A stretch of 64,000 nt of DNA, from the NCBI GenBank assembly GCA_945897825.1, contig CAMDGX010000009.1, positions 1 through 64,000 on the forward strand, written 5' to 3'. Under the pieces are notes generated by a model. That model saw only the letters and a list, made by a program, of their open reading frames with translations, was not told the origin of the DNA and did not search any database. Both the position numbers and the translations under genes were made by a program. Source of the stretch: Asaia bogorensis. GTDB lineage: Bacteria; Pseudomonadota; Alphaproteobacteria; Acetobacterales; Acetobacteraceae. Positions 57,498 through 64,000 of this stretch are shown here, in pieces (positions within the stretch are counted from its first letter, which is position 1; every line of letters begins with the position of its first letter).

Positions 57498-58124
57498 TCA
57501 GGCGGTGGCAGATCCTGTCCCGTCGGCAACGGCGTGGCGACGGCGTGCCACGCCCAGGGCCGCGAGTCCGCCGAGCAGCAACAGCGCGCTGGCCGGCTCC
57601 GGGATCTCGGTGAGATCGACGTCGATGTCGCCGGGGGCGTCGGTGTCGAGCGTCAGATTGGTCGTGTCGCCCTTGATGAAATACTGCTGGTCGCCGCCTG
57701 TGCCGGTCCCGACCTGGGCCAGCTCGACGGTGTAGGGTTGGCCGACCGTCAGCAGGAGCGACTGGCTCGGTGCCGCCACCGCCGAGAAAAGGATCGGCGC
57801 CCACTGCTGGCTACCGCCTCCGATGGCGTCGAATGCTGCCACCGTGTTGAAGCTGGCGCTGCCAATCAGCACGTTTCCGGCGTCGTAGAGATTGAGGCTG
57901 ATCCCGTTCGAGGTCGAGGTGCCGCGCTTCATCACGAACAGGCCGCCGCCGAAAGTGTCGGCTGCCACCGTCGGCGTGATTGACCATGTCTTCGGCGTCA
58001 GCCCATCCACGCTGAACACGCCGCCCGACTGCCCCGTGGTCACGTAGAACGTGGCGGCTTGAGGCGAGGCGAGCCCGATCACGGCAGCGGTCAGGAAGGT
58101 TGTGATGCCCAGACGAATGCACAT
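57498..58124 (-). CDS. PEP-CTERM sorting-domain exported protein (paralogue)
   Basis: A 208-residue exported protein. The N-terminal signal runs MCIRLGITTFLTAAVIGLAS, and the mature part starts ATFYVTTGQSGG. The C-terminus holds the PEP-CTERM module (IPEPASALLLLGGLAALGVARRR). It parallels the 56651-57268 protein across the length (LYDxxxxLIGS, QxYFIKG), so the pair arose by duplication. The ATG at 58124 has a GAAGGGAAC site; a longer in-frame reading upstream has no signal. It ends at a perfect 13-bp terminator. An EPS or biofilm role is inferred from the motif only. Confidence 0.87.
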   Translation of the reverse strand: MCIRLGITTFLTAAVIGLASPQAATFYVTTGQSGGVFSVDGLTPKTWSITPTVAADTFGGGLFVMKRGTSTSNGISLNLYDAGNVLIGSASFNTVAAFDAIGGGSQQWAPILFSAVAAPSQSLLLTVGQPYTVELAQVGTGTGGDQQYFIKGDTTNLTLDTDAPGDIDVDLTEIPEPASALLLLGGLAALGVARRRHAVADGTGSATA

Positions 58125-58408
58125 GGCCTGTTCCCTTCGCGCCCCCGAAAGCGCCTGAATAATCGGACGATCGTATGATTTCGTCTTCTCGCTATTCGCA
58201 TGAGGTTTTTCGCTGTGCAAGACCAAGGGCGTCGAGATCCTGAAATAATGAGTGTTGAGGTATAAATATGTAACAAATGAGATTGATTGATACATAGAAG
58301 ATATTTTGTTACTTTCGGGCGCCTGTTTACGGCGCCGCACCGGCCCTTGCATGGTATGCACCACGACCGCTTGCGGATGCAGGCGGACAGGCGGCGGAGG
58401 AGGACTCG

Positions 58409-59368
58409 GTGCGATCGCGGCGGTGGATCGGTAGCCTGCTCGGCGGCGCCTTGGCGGGGGCATTGGCCGTCCCAGGGGCAAGTGCGGATTCGCCGGCGGC
58501 GGGCGATGTGGCACGGGCCCTGGCCTGGGAGGCGTGCCTGTCTCCCGCGCCCGCGGCGTCATGGGCCGGGTCTTGTGCGGCCGCATTTGAGATGGGCGGT
58601 TGGAACCCGCTGGAAATGGCCACCCTGCTGGGGTACCAGGGCCGGGCCATGCTGGTGGCTGGCGAAGCGTCCGAAGGGCTGCGTGTGCTGAACCAGGCCC
58701 TCGCGCTGGATCCCGATGCCGCGACCGCATTGCTGGCCCGCGGCCTGTTCCTGGTCGGGCGGGGGGATTTCACCGGTGGGGTGCGCGACCTGACGGCGGC
58801 GCTGCGGGTGTTGCCGGGCGACGCCGACGCGATGAATGCCCGCGCGGTCGGCTATGCCCGTCTGGGCCAGATGCCGCTGGCGATCGCCGATCTCGGCGCG
58901 GGGCTGGCGCGGTTCCCGGATCACCCGATGCTGCTGCACAATCGCGCCAATGCCCTGCGCGACAGCGGGGCGGTGGAGGCCGCGCTGCGCGACTACAACC
59001 GGCTCATCCTGGTCCATGGCCGCCGGGCACCCGCCCTCACCGACCGCTGCCTGGCGCATCTGGCGCGCGCCGACCTGCGGCTGGCGCAGGAGGATTGCGA
59101 GGCGGCGGAGGCGCTGGCGCCCAAGGAGGCGGGGATCGTCGAGAACCGCGGCCTGGTCGAGCTGCGCTTGAACCGGCCCGACAAGGCGCTGGCACATTTC
59201 GAGCTCGCGCTGTCGATCCGCCAGGATCTGCCGTGGTCGCTCTATGGCCGCGGGATCGTGCGCCTGCGCCGCGGCGATGCCGCCAGGGCCGGGGTGGACA
59301 TCCGCGCCGCGCGCGCGCTCGACCCCCGGGTGACCGAGGATCTCGCGCGCTTTGGCATCCGGCCGTAG
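58409..59368 (+). CDS. Exported TPR-repeat protein
   Basis: A 319-residue protein starting with GTG and a perfect GGAGGAGG leader. A signal peptide (RRWIGSLLGGALAGALAVPGASA) is followed by about six TPR units (for example GYQGRAMLVAGEASEGLRVLNQAL and ALAHFELALSIRQDLPWSLYGRG). TPR proteins scaffold protein complexes; periplasmic ones with this layout often attend secretion or polysaccharide machinery. The PEP-CTERM pair is divergent, 284 bases away. The stop is 3 bases from the convergent GH1 gene. No partner is identifiable. Confidence 0.85.
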   Translation: MRSRRWIGSLLGGALAGALAVPGASADSPAAGDVARALAWEACLSPAPAASWAGSCAAAFEMGGWNPLEMATLLGYQGRAMLVAGEASEGLRVLNQALALDPDAATALLARGLFLVGRGDFTGGVRDLTAALRVLPGDADAMNARAVGYARLGQMPLAIADLGAGLARFPDHPMLLHNRANALRDSGAVEAALRDYNRLILVHGRRAPALTDRCLAHLARADLRLAQEDCEAAEALAPKEAGIVENRGLVELRLNRPDKALAHFELALSIRQDLPWSLYGRGIVRLRRGDAARAGVDIRAARALDPRVTEDLARFGIRP

Positions 59369-59371
59369 CGG

Positions 59372-60697
59372 TCAGGCCACCGCCAGTTCCGGATGCGCGC
59401 TGGCGCCTGCCAGCGTGAACAGCGCGCCGTGCGGGCTGGCCGGCATCCTGGCGTATTCCCGGACCAGCGCCTTGTATTCGGCGGCGACCGGGTTGGGCGT
59501 GCGGTCGAGCGTATACAGGCCGCAGCCGTTGACCCGCCCGCGGCGTCGGGCCAGCGCCACGTCCCAGTCCACCTGGTCGATCAGACTGTACCAGGTGAAG
59601 CCCAGCACCGGGATGCCGTCCCCGCGCAGCCGCAGCACGTTGAACCACTGCTTCCACAGCCAGCCGGGTCCGTCCTCGGCATGCAGCACGTTCGTCTCGG
59701 TGTGCATGATCGGGCGGCGGTAGCGGTCGTAGTATTCGCGGCCGAGCACGTAGAAGCCCAGCACGTCCTCAACCGGGATGCGCCGGCCGGTGGCGGTCAC
59801 GATGTGCTCGTTGCGGCCGTAGTAGTCGATCCCCAGCACCTGGTGGCCGGCGCGCGGGGTGGACATGAACCAGCCGTATTCGGCCGCGGTCAGCCCGTTG
59901 TCGAATGCGAAGGCGCGGGTTTCGCCGTCAAAGGGTCGCGCGTAGAGCAGGTCGAGGGACATGAAACGGTGGGCATTGAACGCCGCCGTCTTCTCCGAGG
60001 CGGTGGTGCGCCCCTCGTGGACGAACTCCGCACTTTCGCTCGGGATGATGATGGCATCCGGCCGCACCTCGGCGATGGCGTGCGAGGCCAGGATGTTGGC
60101 GGCCACCACGTGCTTCAGCGCGGTGACAAAGCCCAGGTCGGTGCGCATCTGCTCGTTCCACAGCCCGTCCTTGGCGCTGATGCGGGCCGTGACGTACATC
60201 TCGTTGACGGGCGTATAATGCCGCACCCACGGGTAACGCCGGGCGACGGCGCGGGCATACTCGGCGAAGTGCCCCGGCAGCTCCGGGTTCTGGAAGTTGC
60301 CCAGCCAGTCCGGCACGCCGAAATGCATCAGGTCGAGGATCGGGATGATGCCCAGGCGCCGCATCTCGGCCATCGCAAGGTCGGCGAATTCCCAGTCGTA
60401 CTGGCCGGGGCCGCGATGGACGATGTGGTAGGGCAGGCCGTAGCGCAGGAAGCGCAGGCCCTGTTCGCGCACGAGGGCGAGGTCCTCGCGCCAACGGGCA
60501 TAGTGGCCGCACTCCTCAAGCAGGTCGCGGCGGATGCGGCCATGCGCGATGGTCGGGTTGGAGCATTCGATGCCGGTGGCGAACAGGAAGCCGCCGCCGG
60601 TGGCCAGCCCCGATGGCTCGCCCGAATGATCATTGGGTGATGTCGGCACCGTATCCGCGCCTCTCGGGAAGGCATGGAGAAATCCGTGATGTCCCAT
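59372..60697 (-). CDS. Glycoside hydrolase family 1-like protein
   Basis: A 441-residue TIM-barrel with GH1-type features. The acid/base glutamate is in HYTPVNEMYVTARI (NE motif, about residue 165), and the nucleophile candidate is IMHTETNVLHAEDG (near 340). WREDLALVREQGLRFLRYGLPYHIVH with FADLAMAEMRRLGIIPILDL is the early part of the barrel, and GFTWYSLIDQVDWD the late part. It would cleave a beta-glycoside or transglycosylate. No signal peptide is visible, so it is probably cytoplasmic. Neighbours (PEP-CTERM, TPR) support a role around extracellular glycan, but the substrate is unknown. Confidence 0.85.
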   Translation of the reverse strand: MGHHGFLHAFPRGADTVPTSPNDHSGEPSGLATGGGFLFATGIECSNPTIAHGRIRRDLLEECGHYARWREDLALVREQGLRFLRYGLPYHIVHRGPGQYDWEFADLAMAEMRRLGIIPILDLMHFGVPDWLGNFQNPELPGHFAEYARAVARRYPWVRHYTPVNEMYVTARISAKDGLWNEQMRTDLGFVTALKHVVAANILASHAIAEVRPDAIIIPSESAEFVHEGRTTASEKTAAFNAHRFMSLDLLYARPFDGETRAFAFDNGLTAAEYGWFMSTPRAGHQVLGIDYYGRNEHIVTATGRRIPVEDVLGFYVLGREYYDRYRRPIMHTETNVLHAEDGPGWLWKQWFNVLRLRGDGIPVLGFTWYSLIDQVDWDVALARRRGRVNGCGLYTLDRTPNPVAAEYKALVREYARMPASPHGALFTLAGASAHPELAVA

Positions 60698-61054
60698 CGC
60701 TCGCCTCGGCTCTGGCTGGCGCGGGGTGGTTGGGCGGCGTCCCGCGATGCCTGCCCGGCGCTATAGGTCACGGAATCGTGTGATGAAAGCGGCAAGTTTG
60801 CGAAATGACGGTGGCAGTGCAAATTCTCGACGAAAGAGGGGGATCGCAGTAAAGAGGCATATGGTGCGTGGCGCAGGCCGATATATCGTCGCAAAAAACG
60901 ACATCGATTGCCATTTTCATGCGCGCGGCGCATGTCAGTCACGCAGAAATATTACGGTCTGGTGATAAGGGTGCCCGACCCGATCGATATCTCCACCTTC
61001 AAACTATTTCTTTTCATGTCATGAAGTGCAAGTCGCAACAAGCGACGCGGTTGC
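60698..61054. other. AT-rich gap upstream of the GH1-like gene
   Basis: These 357 bases between the SNase-fold gene stop and the GH1 start hold no supportable gene. They are AT-richer than flanking genes. A perfect TTCATG-T-CATGAA dyad lies at 61014-61026, 29 bases from the SNase-fold stop. It might be a regulator site or a weak terminator. Promoter elements for the GH1-like gene (minus strand) are expected here. Confidence 0.55.
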
Positions 61055-61705
61055 CTACCAGAGAGACCGGCAGTAGCCGGGGTTGTCGCCGGAGAAGGGG
61101 CCCACCTCCGCCTGCAGTGCGGCGTAGTCCCGTCGCGGGTCGTGGCGGGCGCATCGGCCGCACAACCGGGAGGCGATCATCATCGCGCCGAGGTCCTCGC
61201 CCCCCGCCAGGCGGCAGCGACCCACCTCGCGGTCATGCGTGCGCTCGCCGTTCAGCGTGCACTGCACCTGGCGCCCCTGCACGAGCCGGCGCATCGCTGC
61301 GGTAGCCTGGTCGCCCAGTACCGTGCCGCGCTCATCGCAGGTCAGACCGCCGAGCCTGATCGGGCGGCGCGCCACCTCGATCGTGTCGCCGTCGCGCACA
61401 TGGGTGACCACGCCCGCCAGTTCGGTGCCGGAGCGGCCCGGCGGTCCCTCCAGCCACCACCACGTCGCCCCGGCCAGCGCCACCATACCGACGCCGCCAG
61501 CGCCGACCAACGCCAGCCCCCAGCGTCGCAGGGATCCGTGCCGGCCGGCCGGCACGGCGGCCCGCGGCAGGGACCGACTGCGCGGCGTTCCCCGCCGTGG
61601 CGCTGGACGGCGCCGCCAACGCCTAGCCGCGCGAAGCCCGAACAGGACGGCGACGAGCGCCAGCAGCGGCCCCACCTCGCCCCATGAGACATCGGCGAAG
61701 TCCAC
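61055..61705 (-). CDS. Membrane-anchored SNase-fold (thermonuclease-like) protein
   Basis: A 216-residue protein. The first 90 residues hold two hydrophobic stretches (VGPLLALVAVLFGLRAA and VGAGGVGMVALAGATWWW) separated by a very Arg-rich loop. From about residue 97 an SNase-like beta-barrel follows: GVVTHVRDGDTIEVARRPIRLGG, then QATAAMRRLVQGRQVQCTL and HDREVGRCRLAGGEDL. The catalytic pattern is only partly kept (IRLGGLTCDERG replaces the usual IRLxGIDAPE), so nuclease activity is uncertain. Cysteines in SRLCGRCARHD may bind metal. It is the last gene before the AT-rich gap. Confidence 0.75.
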   Translation of the reverse strand: MDFADVSWGEVGPLLALVAVLFGLRAARRWRRRPAPRRGTPRSRSLPRAAVPAGRHGSLRRWGLALVGAGGVGMVALAGATWWWLEGPPGRSGTELAGVVTHVRDGDTIEVARRPIRLGGLTCDERGTVLGDQATAAMRRLVQGRQVQCTLNGERTHDREVGRCRLAGGEDLGAMMIASRLCGRCARHDPRRDYAALQAEVGPFSGDNPGYCRSLW

Positions 61706-61741
61706 GAACGACAGCAGCGTCGGGCGAGGTGGAGCCTGCGG

Positions 61742-62977
61742 CTATTCCGCCGCGCGGCCCTTGTCGAAGTCCGGCACGTTGGACGACGAGGCCGCCAGCA
61801 TCGGCGACTTGGTCTTCTTCAGCGCCTCGGCGGCCGCCTCGTTCTCCTGGATCTTGGCCATCACGGCGTCTTTCGCGCGCTCGAAATACTCGCGGTTGTT
61901 GACCACGAACTCGCGGCTCTTGCGCAGCTCGTTCAGGTAGCCGTTGATCTCCGGCACCACATAGCGCGCCACCAAGTCCCAGCTGCGCATCGTGTTCTCG
62001 GGGTTCGCCCAGTCGTGCACGAAGCCGACCACGGTGCCGAAGCCGCCGCTGATCTTCAGCACGTCCTTGATCTTGGCCACCAGGTCGTCCGGCGTGCCGA
62101 TCGTCGCCACCGCGCCAGGGCCGAACGCCGTCATGTCGACGGCCTGGTCAGGGTCGGTGAACGGCTTGCTGCCGGGGCGCTGCAAGGTGCCGTGGATGTA
62201 TTCGTTGTGGTGGCGCATGAGGCCCGGCCCGGCCTGGCGCCGCGCCTCCTCGCGCGTCTCGGCGATGTGCCAGGAGAGCAGCACGCGCCAGTTCTTCCGG
62301 TCCACGGTCTGGCCATGCTTCTTGGCCGCCGCCTCCGCGAAGCCCCACTGCGTCGGCAGCGCGTTCAGCCCCTCGCTCGACAGCGAGCCGATCGAGATGA
62401 TGCCGATGCCATGCTTGCCCGCCAGCGTCATGCCCGAGGGCGAGATCTGCGACGCGACGGCGAACGGCATGTCCTCCTGCAGCGGCAGAAGCTGCAAGGC
62501 CGCGTCGTTCAGCTGGAACCACTCGCCCTTGTAGGTCACGCGCTCGCCCTTCATCAGGCGGCGGATGATCGGGATCGCCTCGTCCTGGCGGTCGCGCAGC
62601 ACCATCGGGTCGATGCCCAGCGCATGCGCGTCCGACGCCAGCGCGCCGGGGCCGGAGCCGAAGATCGCGCGGCCGTTGCTCATCCAGTCGAGCTGGACCA
62701 TGCGCTGCGCCACATGGAACGGATGGTGGTAGGGCAGGGAGACCACGCCGGTCGCCAGCTTGATCCGGCTGGTGCGCTCGGCCGCGGCGGCGAGGAACAT
62801 CTCCGGCGAGGCGATCATCTCCCAGCCCGAGGAATGGTGCTCGCCACACCAGAACTCGTCGTAGCCGAGCTTGTCCATGTGCTCGACCAGCGCGATGTCG
62901 CGGCGGAACTGGAGCATCGGGTGCTCGATCACCGGATGGTGGGGCGCGAGGAAGGCGCCGAAGCCGAGGCGGGCCAT
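61742..62977 (-). CDS. LLM-class flavin-dependent oxidoreductase (paralogue of 4355-5572)
   Basis: A 411-residue luciferase-like protein. MARLGFGAFLAPHHPVIEH, then LGYDEFWCGEHHSSGWEMIASPEMFLAAAAERT, SLPYHHPFHVAQRMVQLD and IFGSGPGALASDAHALGIDP run closely parallel to the 4355-5572 protein, so both descend from one gene. The start has AGGAG 7 bases upstream. A TetR regulator lies 68 bases upstream in the same direction, so it may control this oxidoreductase. A C-terminal Ala/Lys-rich tail (AAAEALKKTKSPML) is poorly conserved. Substrate unknown. Confidence 0.88.
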   Translation of the reverse strand: MARLGFGAFLAPHHPVIEHPMLQFRRDIALVEHMDKLGYDEFWCGEHHSSGWEMIASPEMFLAAAAERTSRIKLATGVVSLPYHHPFHVAQRMVQLDWMSNGRAIFGSGPGALASDAHALGIDPMVLRDRQDEAIPIIRRLMKGERVTYKGEWFQLNDAALQLLPLQEDMPFAVASQISPSGMTLAGKHGIGIISIGSLSSEGLNALPTQWGFAEAAAKKHGQTVDRKNWRVLLSWHIAETREEARRQAGPGLMRHHNEYIHGTLQRPGSKPFTDPDQAVDMTAFGPGAVATIGTPDDLVAKIKDVLKISGGFGTVVGFVHDWANPENTMRSWDLVARYVVPEINGYLNELRKSREFVVNNREYFERAKDAVMAKIQENEAAAEALKKTKSPMLAASSSNVPDFDKGRAAE

Positions 62978-63045
62978 GGAGGTCTCCTGGAGCTGTGCGG
63001 GCATCGGGCATCGCCTGCCCGCCGCGGATTGTTCTCCCGGGAAGC

Positions 63046-63711
63046 CTAGGTTCCGGGCGGAGGCGGGGCAAGCGCGGCGGCGCGGGTCTGCCCCGGCGCC
63101 TGCGCGAACAGGCGGCTCACCAGGATCTCGCGCAGCATCGCCTCCTCGCCCGCCGCGTCGTCCTGCGGCAGGTAGGGCAGGCGCCCGGTGATCGCCAGGT
63201 CGGCCATGCCGTGCACCAGCGCCCAGGTGGAGGCCACCACCGCCCGGCCCTCCGCGGTCGCTTCCGGGTGCGCGCCCAGCACTGCGCCGACGTCTGCCAC
63301 CAGCTGCTCGAAGGCAGAGCGCGCCGCGGCGCACAACGCGGCGTCGTCCTGGTCGGGCCGGTCGGAGGCGAAGATCAGCCGAAACAGGGCGGGATTGCCG
63401 CGCGCGAAATCGACGTAGCCCAGTCCAGCGGCGACCAGCTGCGCCTGCGCGTCGGGCGCGGCCTGTTGCTTGTGCCGCGCCTGGACTGCGAGGAATCGCT
63501 GGTAGCCGATCGTGGCCAGTGCTGTCAGCAGACCGTTTGCATCACCGAAGTGATGCGCTGGTGCTGCATGGGATACCCCGGCGCGCCGCGCGCAGCCGCG
63601 CAGGGTGAACCCCTCCACCCCATGCTCGCGCAGCTCGGCCTCTCCGGCGTCGAGCAGGGCCGCCCGGAGGTCACCGTGGTGGTAGCGCTCCTTGGCAGTG
63701 GGACGTGGCAT
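63046..63711 (-). CDS. TetR/AcrR family transcriptional regulator
   Basis: A 221-residue repressor. The N-terminal HTH is typical: HHGDLRAALLDAGEAELREHG, then FTLRGCARRAGVSHAAPAHHFGDANGLL (recognition helix SHAAPAHHF, about residues 40-70). The C-terminal TetR_C-like ligand domain contains NPALFRLIFAS and ATAEGRAVVASTWALVHGMADLA. The ATG at 63711 follows GGAGG; one at 63729 adds six residues. It faces the ABA4-like gene, and the spacer holds two copies of a TTGNCANTGNCAA dyad that suit its binding. Confidence 0.9.
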   Translation of the reverse strand: MPRPTAKERYHHGDLRAALLDAGEAELREHGVEGFTLRGCARRAGVSHAAPAHHFGDANGLLTALATIGYQRFLAVQARHKQQAAPDAQAQLVAAGLGYVDFARGNPALFRLIFASDRPDQDDAALCAAARSAFEQLVADVGAVLGAHPEATAEGRAVVASTWALVHGMADLAITGRLPYLPQDDAAGEEAMLREILVSRLFAQAPGQTRAAALAPPPPGT

Positions 63712-63752
63712 AGGGCCTCCGAGCATCATCGCGCTGCTTCTCGCGCATCATA

Positions 63753-63765
63753 TTGACATTGGCAA
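63753..63765. promoter_or_regulatory. Candidate TetR operator copy 1 (TTGNCANTGNCAA)
   Basis: TTGACATTGGCAA is a 13-base dyad (TTG.CA.TG.CAA) in the divergent spacer, 42 bases before the TetR gene start. A second copy lies 34 bases downstream in the same orientation. Duplicated dyads are typical for TetR autoregulation. Confidence 0.65.
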
Positions 63766-63786
63766 GATACGGCGACTATGAGTTTC

Positions 63787-63799
63787 TTGACAATGACAA
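63787..63799. promoter_or_regulatory. Candidate TetR operator copy 2 (TTGNCANTGNCAA)
   Basis: TTGACAATGACAA repeats the dyad of copy 1; over 16 bases the two match at 14. It lies 13 bases before the ATG of the ABA4-like gene, where bound repressor would block transcription or initiation. Confidence 0.65.
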
Positions 63800-63812
63800 G
63801 ATGGAGGGAGCG

Positions 63813-64000
63813 ATGACACCTGACGAGTTGTTCGGCTGGGCCAACAGGCTGGCGCTGGTCGGATGGGCCACGCTGCTGCTGGGGCTGTGGGGGCCGCGCT
63901 GGCTGATGCAGGCCGGTGGCTTCGTGCTGCCCGCGGTGCTGGGCTGCCTCTACACCGGCCTCGTCCTGGCCTTCTTCGCCGGCGCGGAGGGCGGCTTCTC
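63813..64000 (+). CDS. ABA4-like (DUF4281) membrane protein, 5' part only
   Basis: A frame of 62 full codons running off the window end. MTPDELFGWANRLALVGWATLL, a WGPRWLMQAGGFVLPAVLGCLYTGL segment and AGAEGGFS match the N-terminal half of the ABA4-like family (DUF4281), which has about four membrane spans. Plant ABA4 acts in neoxanthin synthesis, whereas bacterial members have no settled role. The ATG is preceded by GGAGGGAGC, a strong ribosome-binding site. It is divergent from tetR across the two dyads, so it is a likely target of that regulator. Confidence 0.7.
   Translation, partial: MTPDELFGWANRLALVGWATLLLGLWGPRWLMQAGGFVLPAVLGCLYTGLVLAFFAGAEGGF

Overview
The window is a stretch of high-GC (about 70%) chromosomal DNA, most likely from an alphaproteobacterium of the Acetobacteraceae/Rhodospirillales type. 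That placement is an inference. It rests on the GC content, FixJ-like and small receiver regulators, paired Tat-exported DppA-type binding proteins, three luciferase-like flavin oxidoreductases, a recG/sdhE/mfd neighbourhood and PEP-CTERM proteins. No insertion sequence, prophage, CRISPR array or rRNA was seen. There is one tRNA, tRNA-Gln(CTG), on the minus strand at about 49.2 kb.

Layout. (1) 0-21.3 kb: a cell-surface polysaccharide region. It has a partial GT-A glycosyltransferase, a GT4 enzyme, a gmd/rmd pair (GDP-D-rhamnose route), an asparagine-synthetase paralogue, and a long minus-strand run of dcyD-like, two glycosyltransferases, galE, a 927-residue glycosyltransferase and another GT4. 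Two of these enzymes carry N-terminal FD-x3-Y repeats. Two metallo-beta-lactamase-fold hydrolases, one luciferase-like oxidoreductase, a FixJ-like regulator lacking its phospho-acceptor and a single-domain receiver lie among them. (2) 21.5-31.6 kb: msrP with an overlapping small membrane protein, a flavin oxidoreductase, two paralogous small exported proteins, a NUDIX hydrolase, a Gld-like ABC export cluster (ATPase, permease, GldG-like, DUF4340) and a polytopic membrane protein. (3) 31.7-38.3 kb: recG and pyrF on the minus strand, sdhE and mfd on the plus strand. (4) 38.4-48.6 kb: a GAF histidine kinase, a YjbR protein, two paralogous binding proteins flanking a MOSC protein, otsA, an M20 amidohydrolase and a DUF3179 protein. 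(5) 48.6-49.2 kb: low-GC, gene-poor DNA abutting the 3' end of tRNA-Gln. (6) 49.4-56.6 kb: ppx/gppA, rlmE, guaB, an rsmB-like gene, a GNAT gene and guaA, all plus strand. (7) 56.6-64 kb: two tandem PEP-CTERM proteins, a TPR protein, a GH1-like hydrolase, a membrane-anchored SNase-fold protein, a third flavin oxidoreductase, a TetR regulator and a divergent ABA4-like gene cut by the window end.

How the genes fit together. Blocks 1 and 7 suggest an organism that builds a decorated exopolysaccharide or matrix: nucleotide-sugar enzymes and glycosyltransferases in block 1, and PEP-CTERM surface proteins plus a glycosidase in block 7. Blocks 3 and 6 are housekeeping: DNA repair, pyrimidine and guanine nucleotide synthesis, rRNA methylation. 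By eye the plus strand is G-rich to about 21 kb, C-rich from about 24 to 48.6 kb whichever strand is coding, and G-rich again after the tRNA. This hints at an inverted segment bounded on one side by the tRNA-Gln scar. The most interesting leads are the repeat-bearing glycosyltransferases, the duplicated TTGNCANTGNCAA dyads between tetR and the ABA4-like gene, the tRNA-linked skew switch and low-GC scar, and the tandem PEP-CTERM and small exported-protein pairs.
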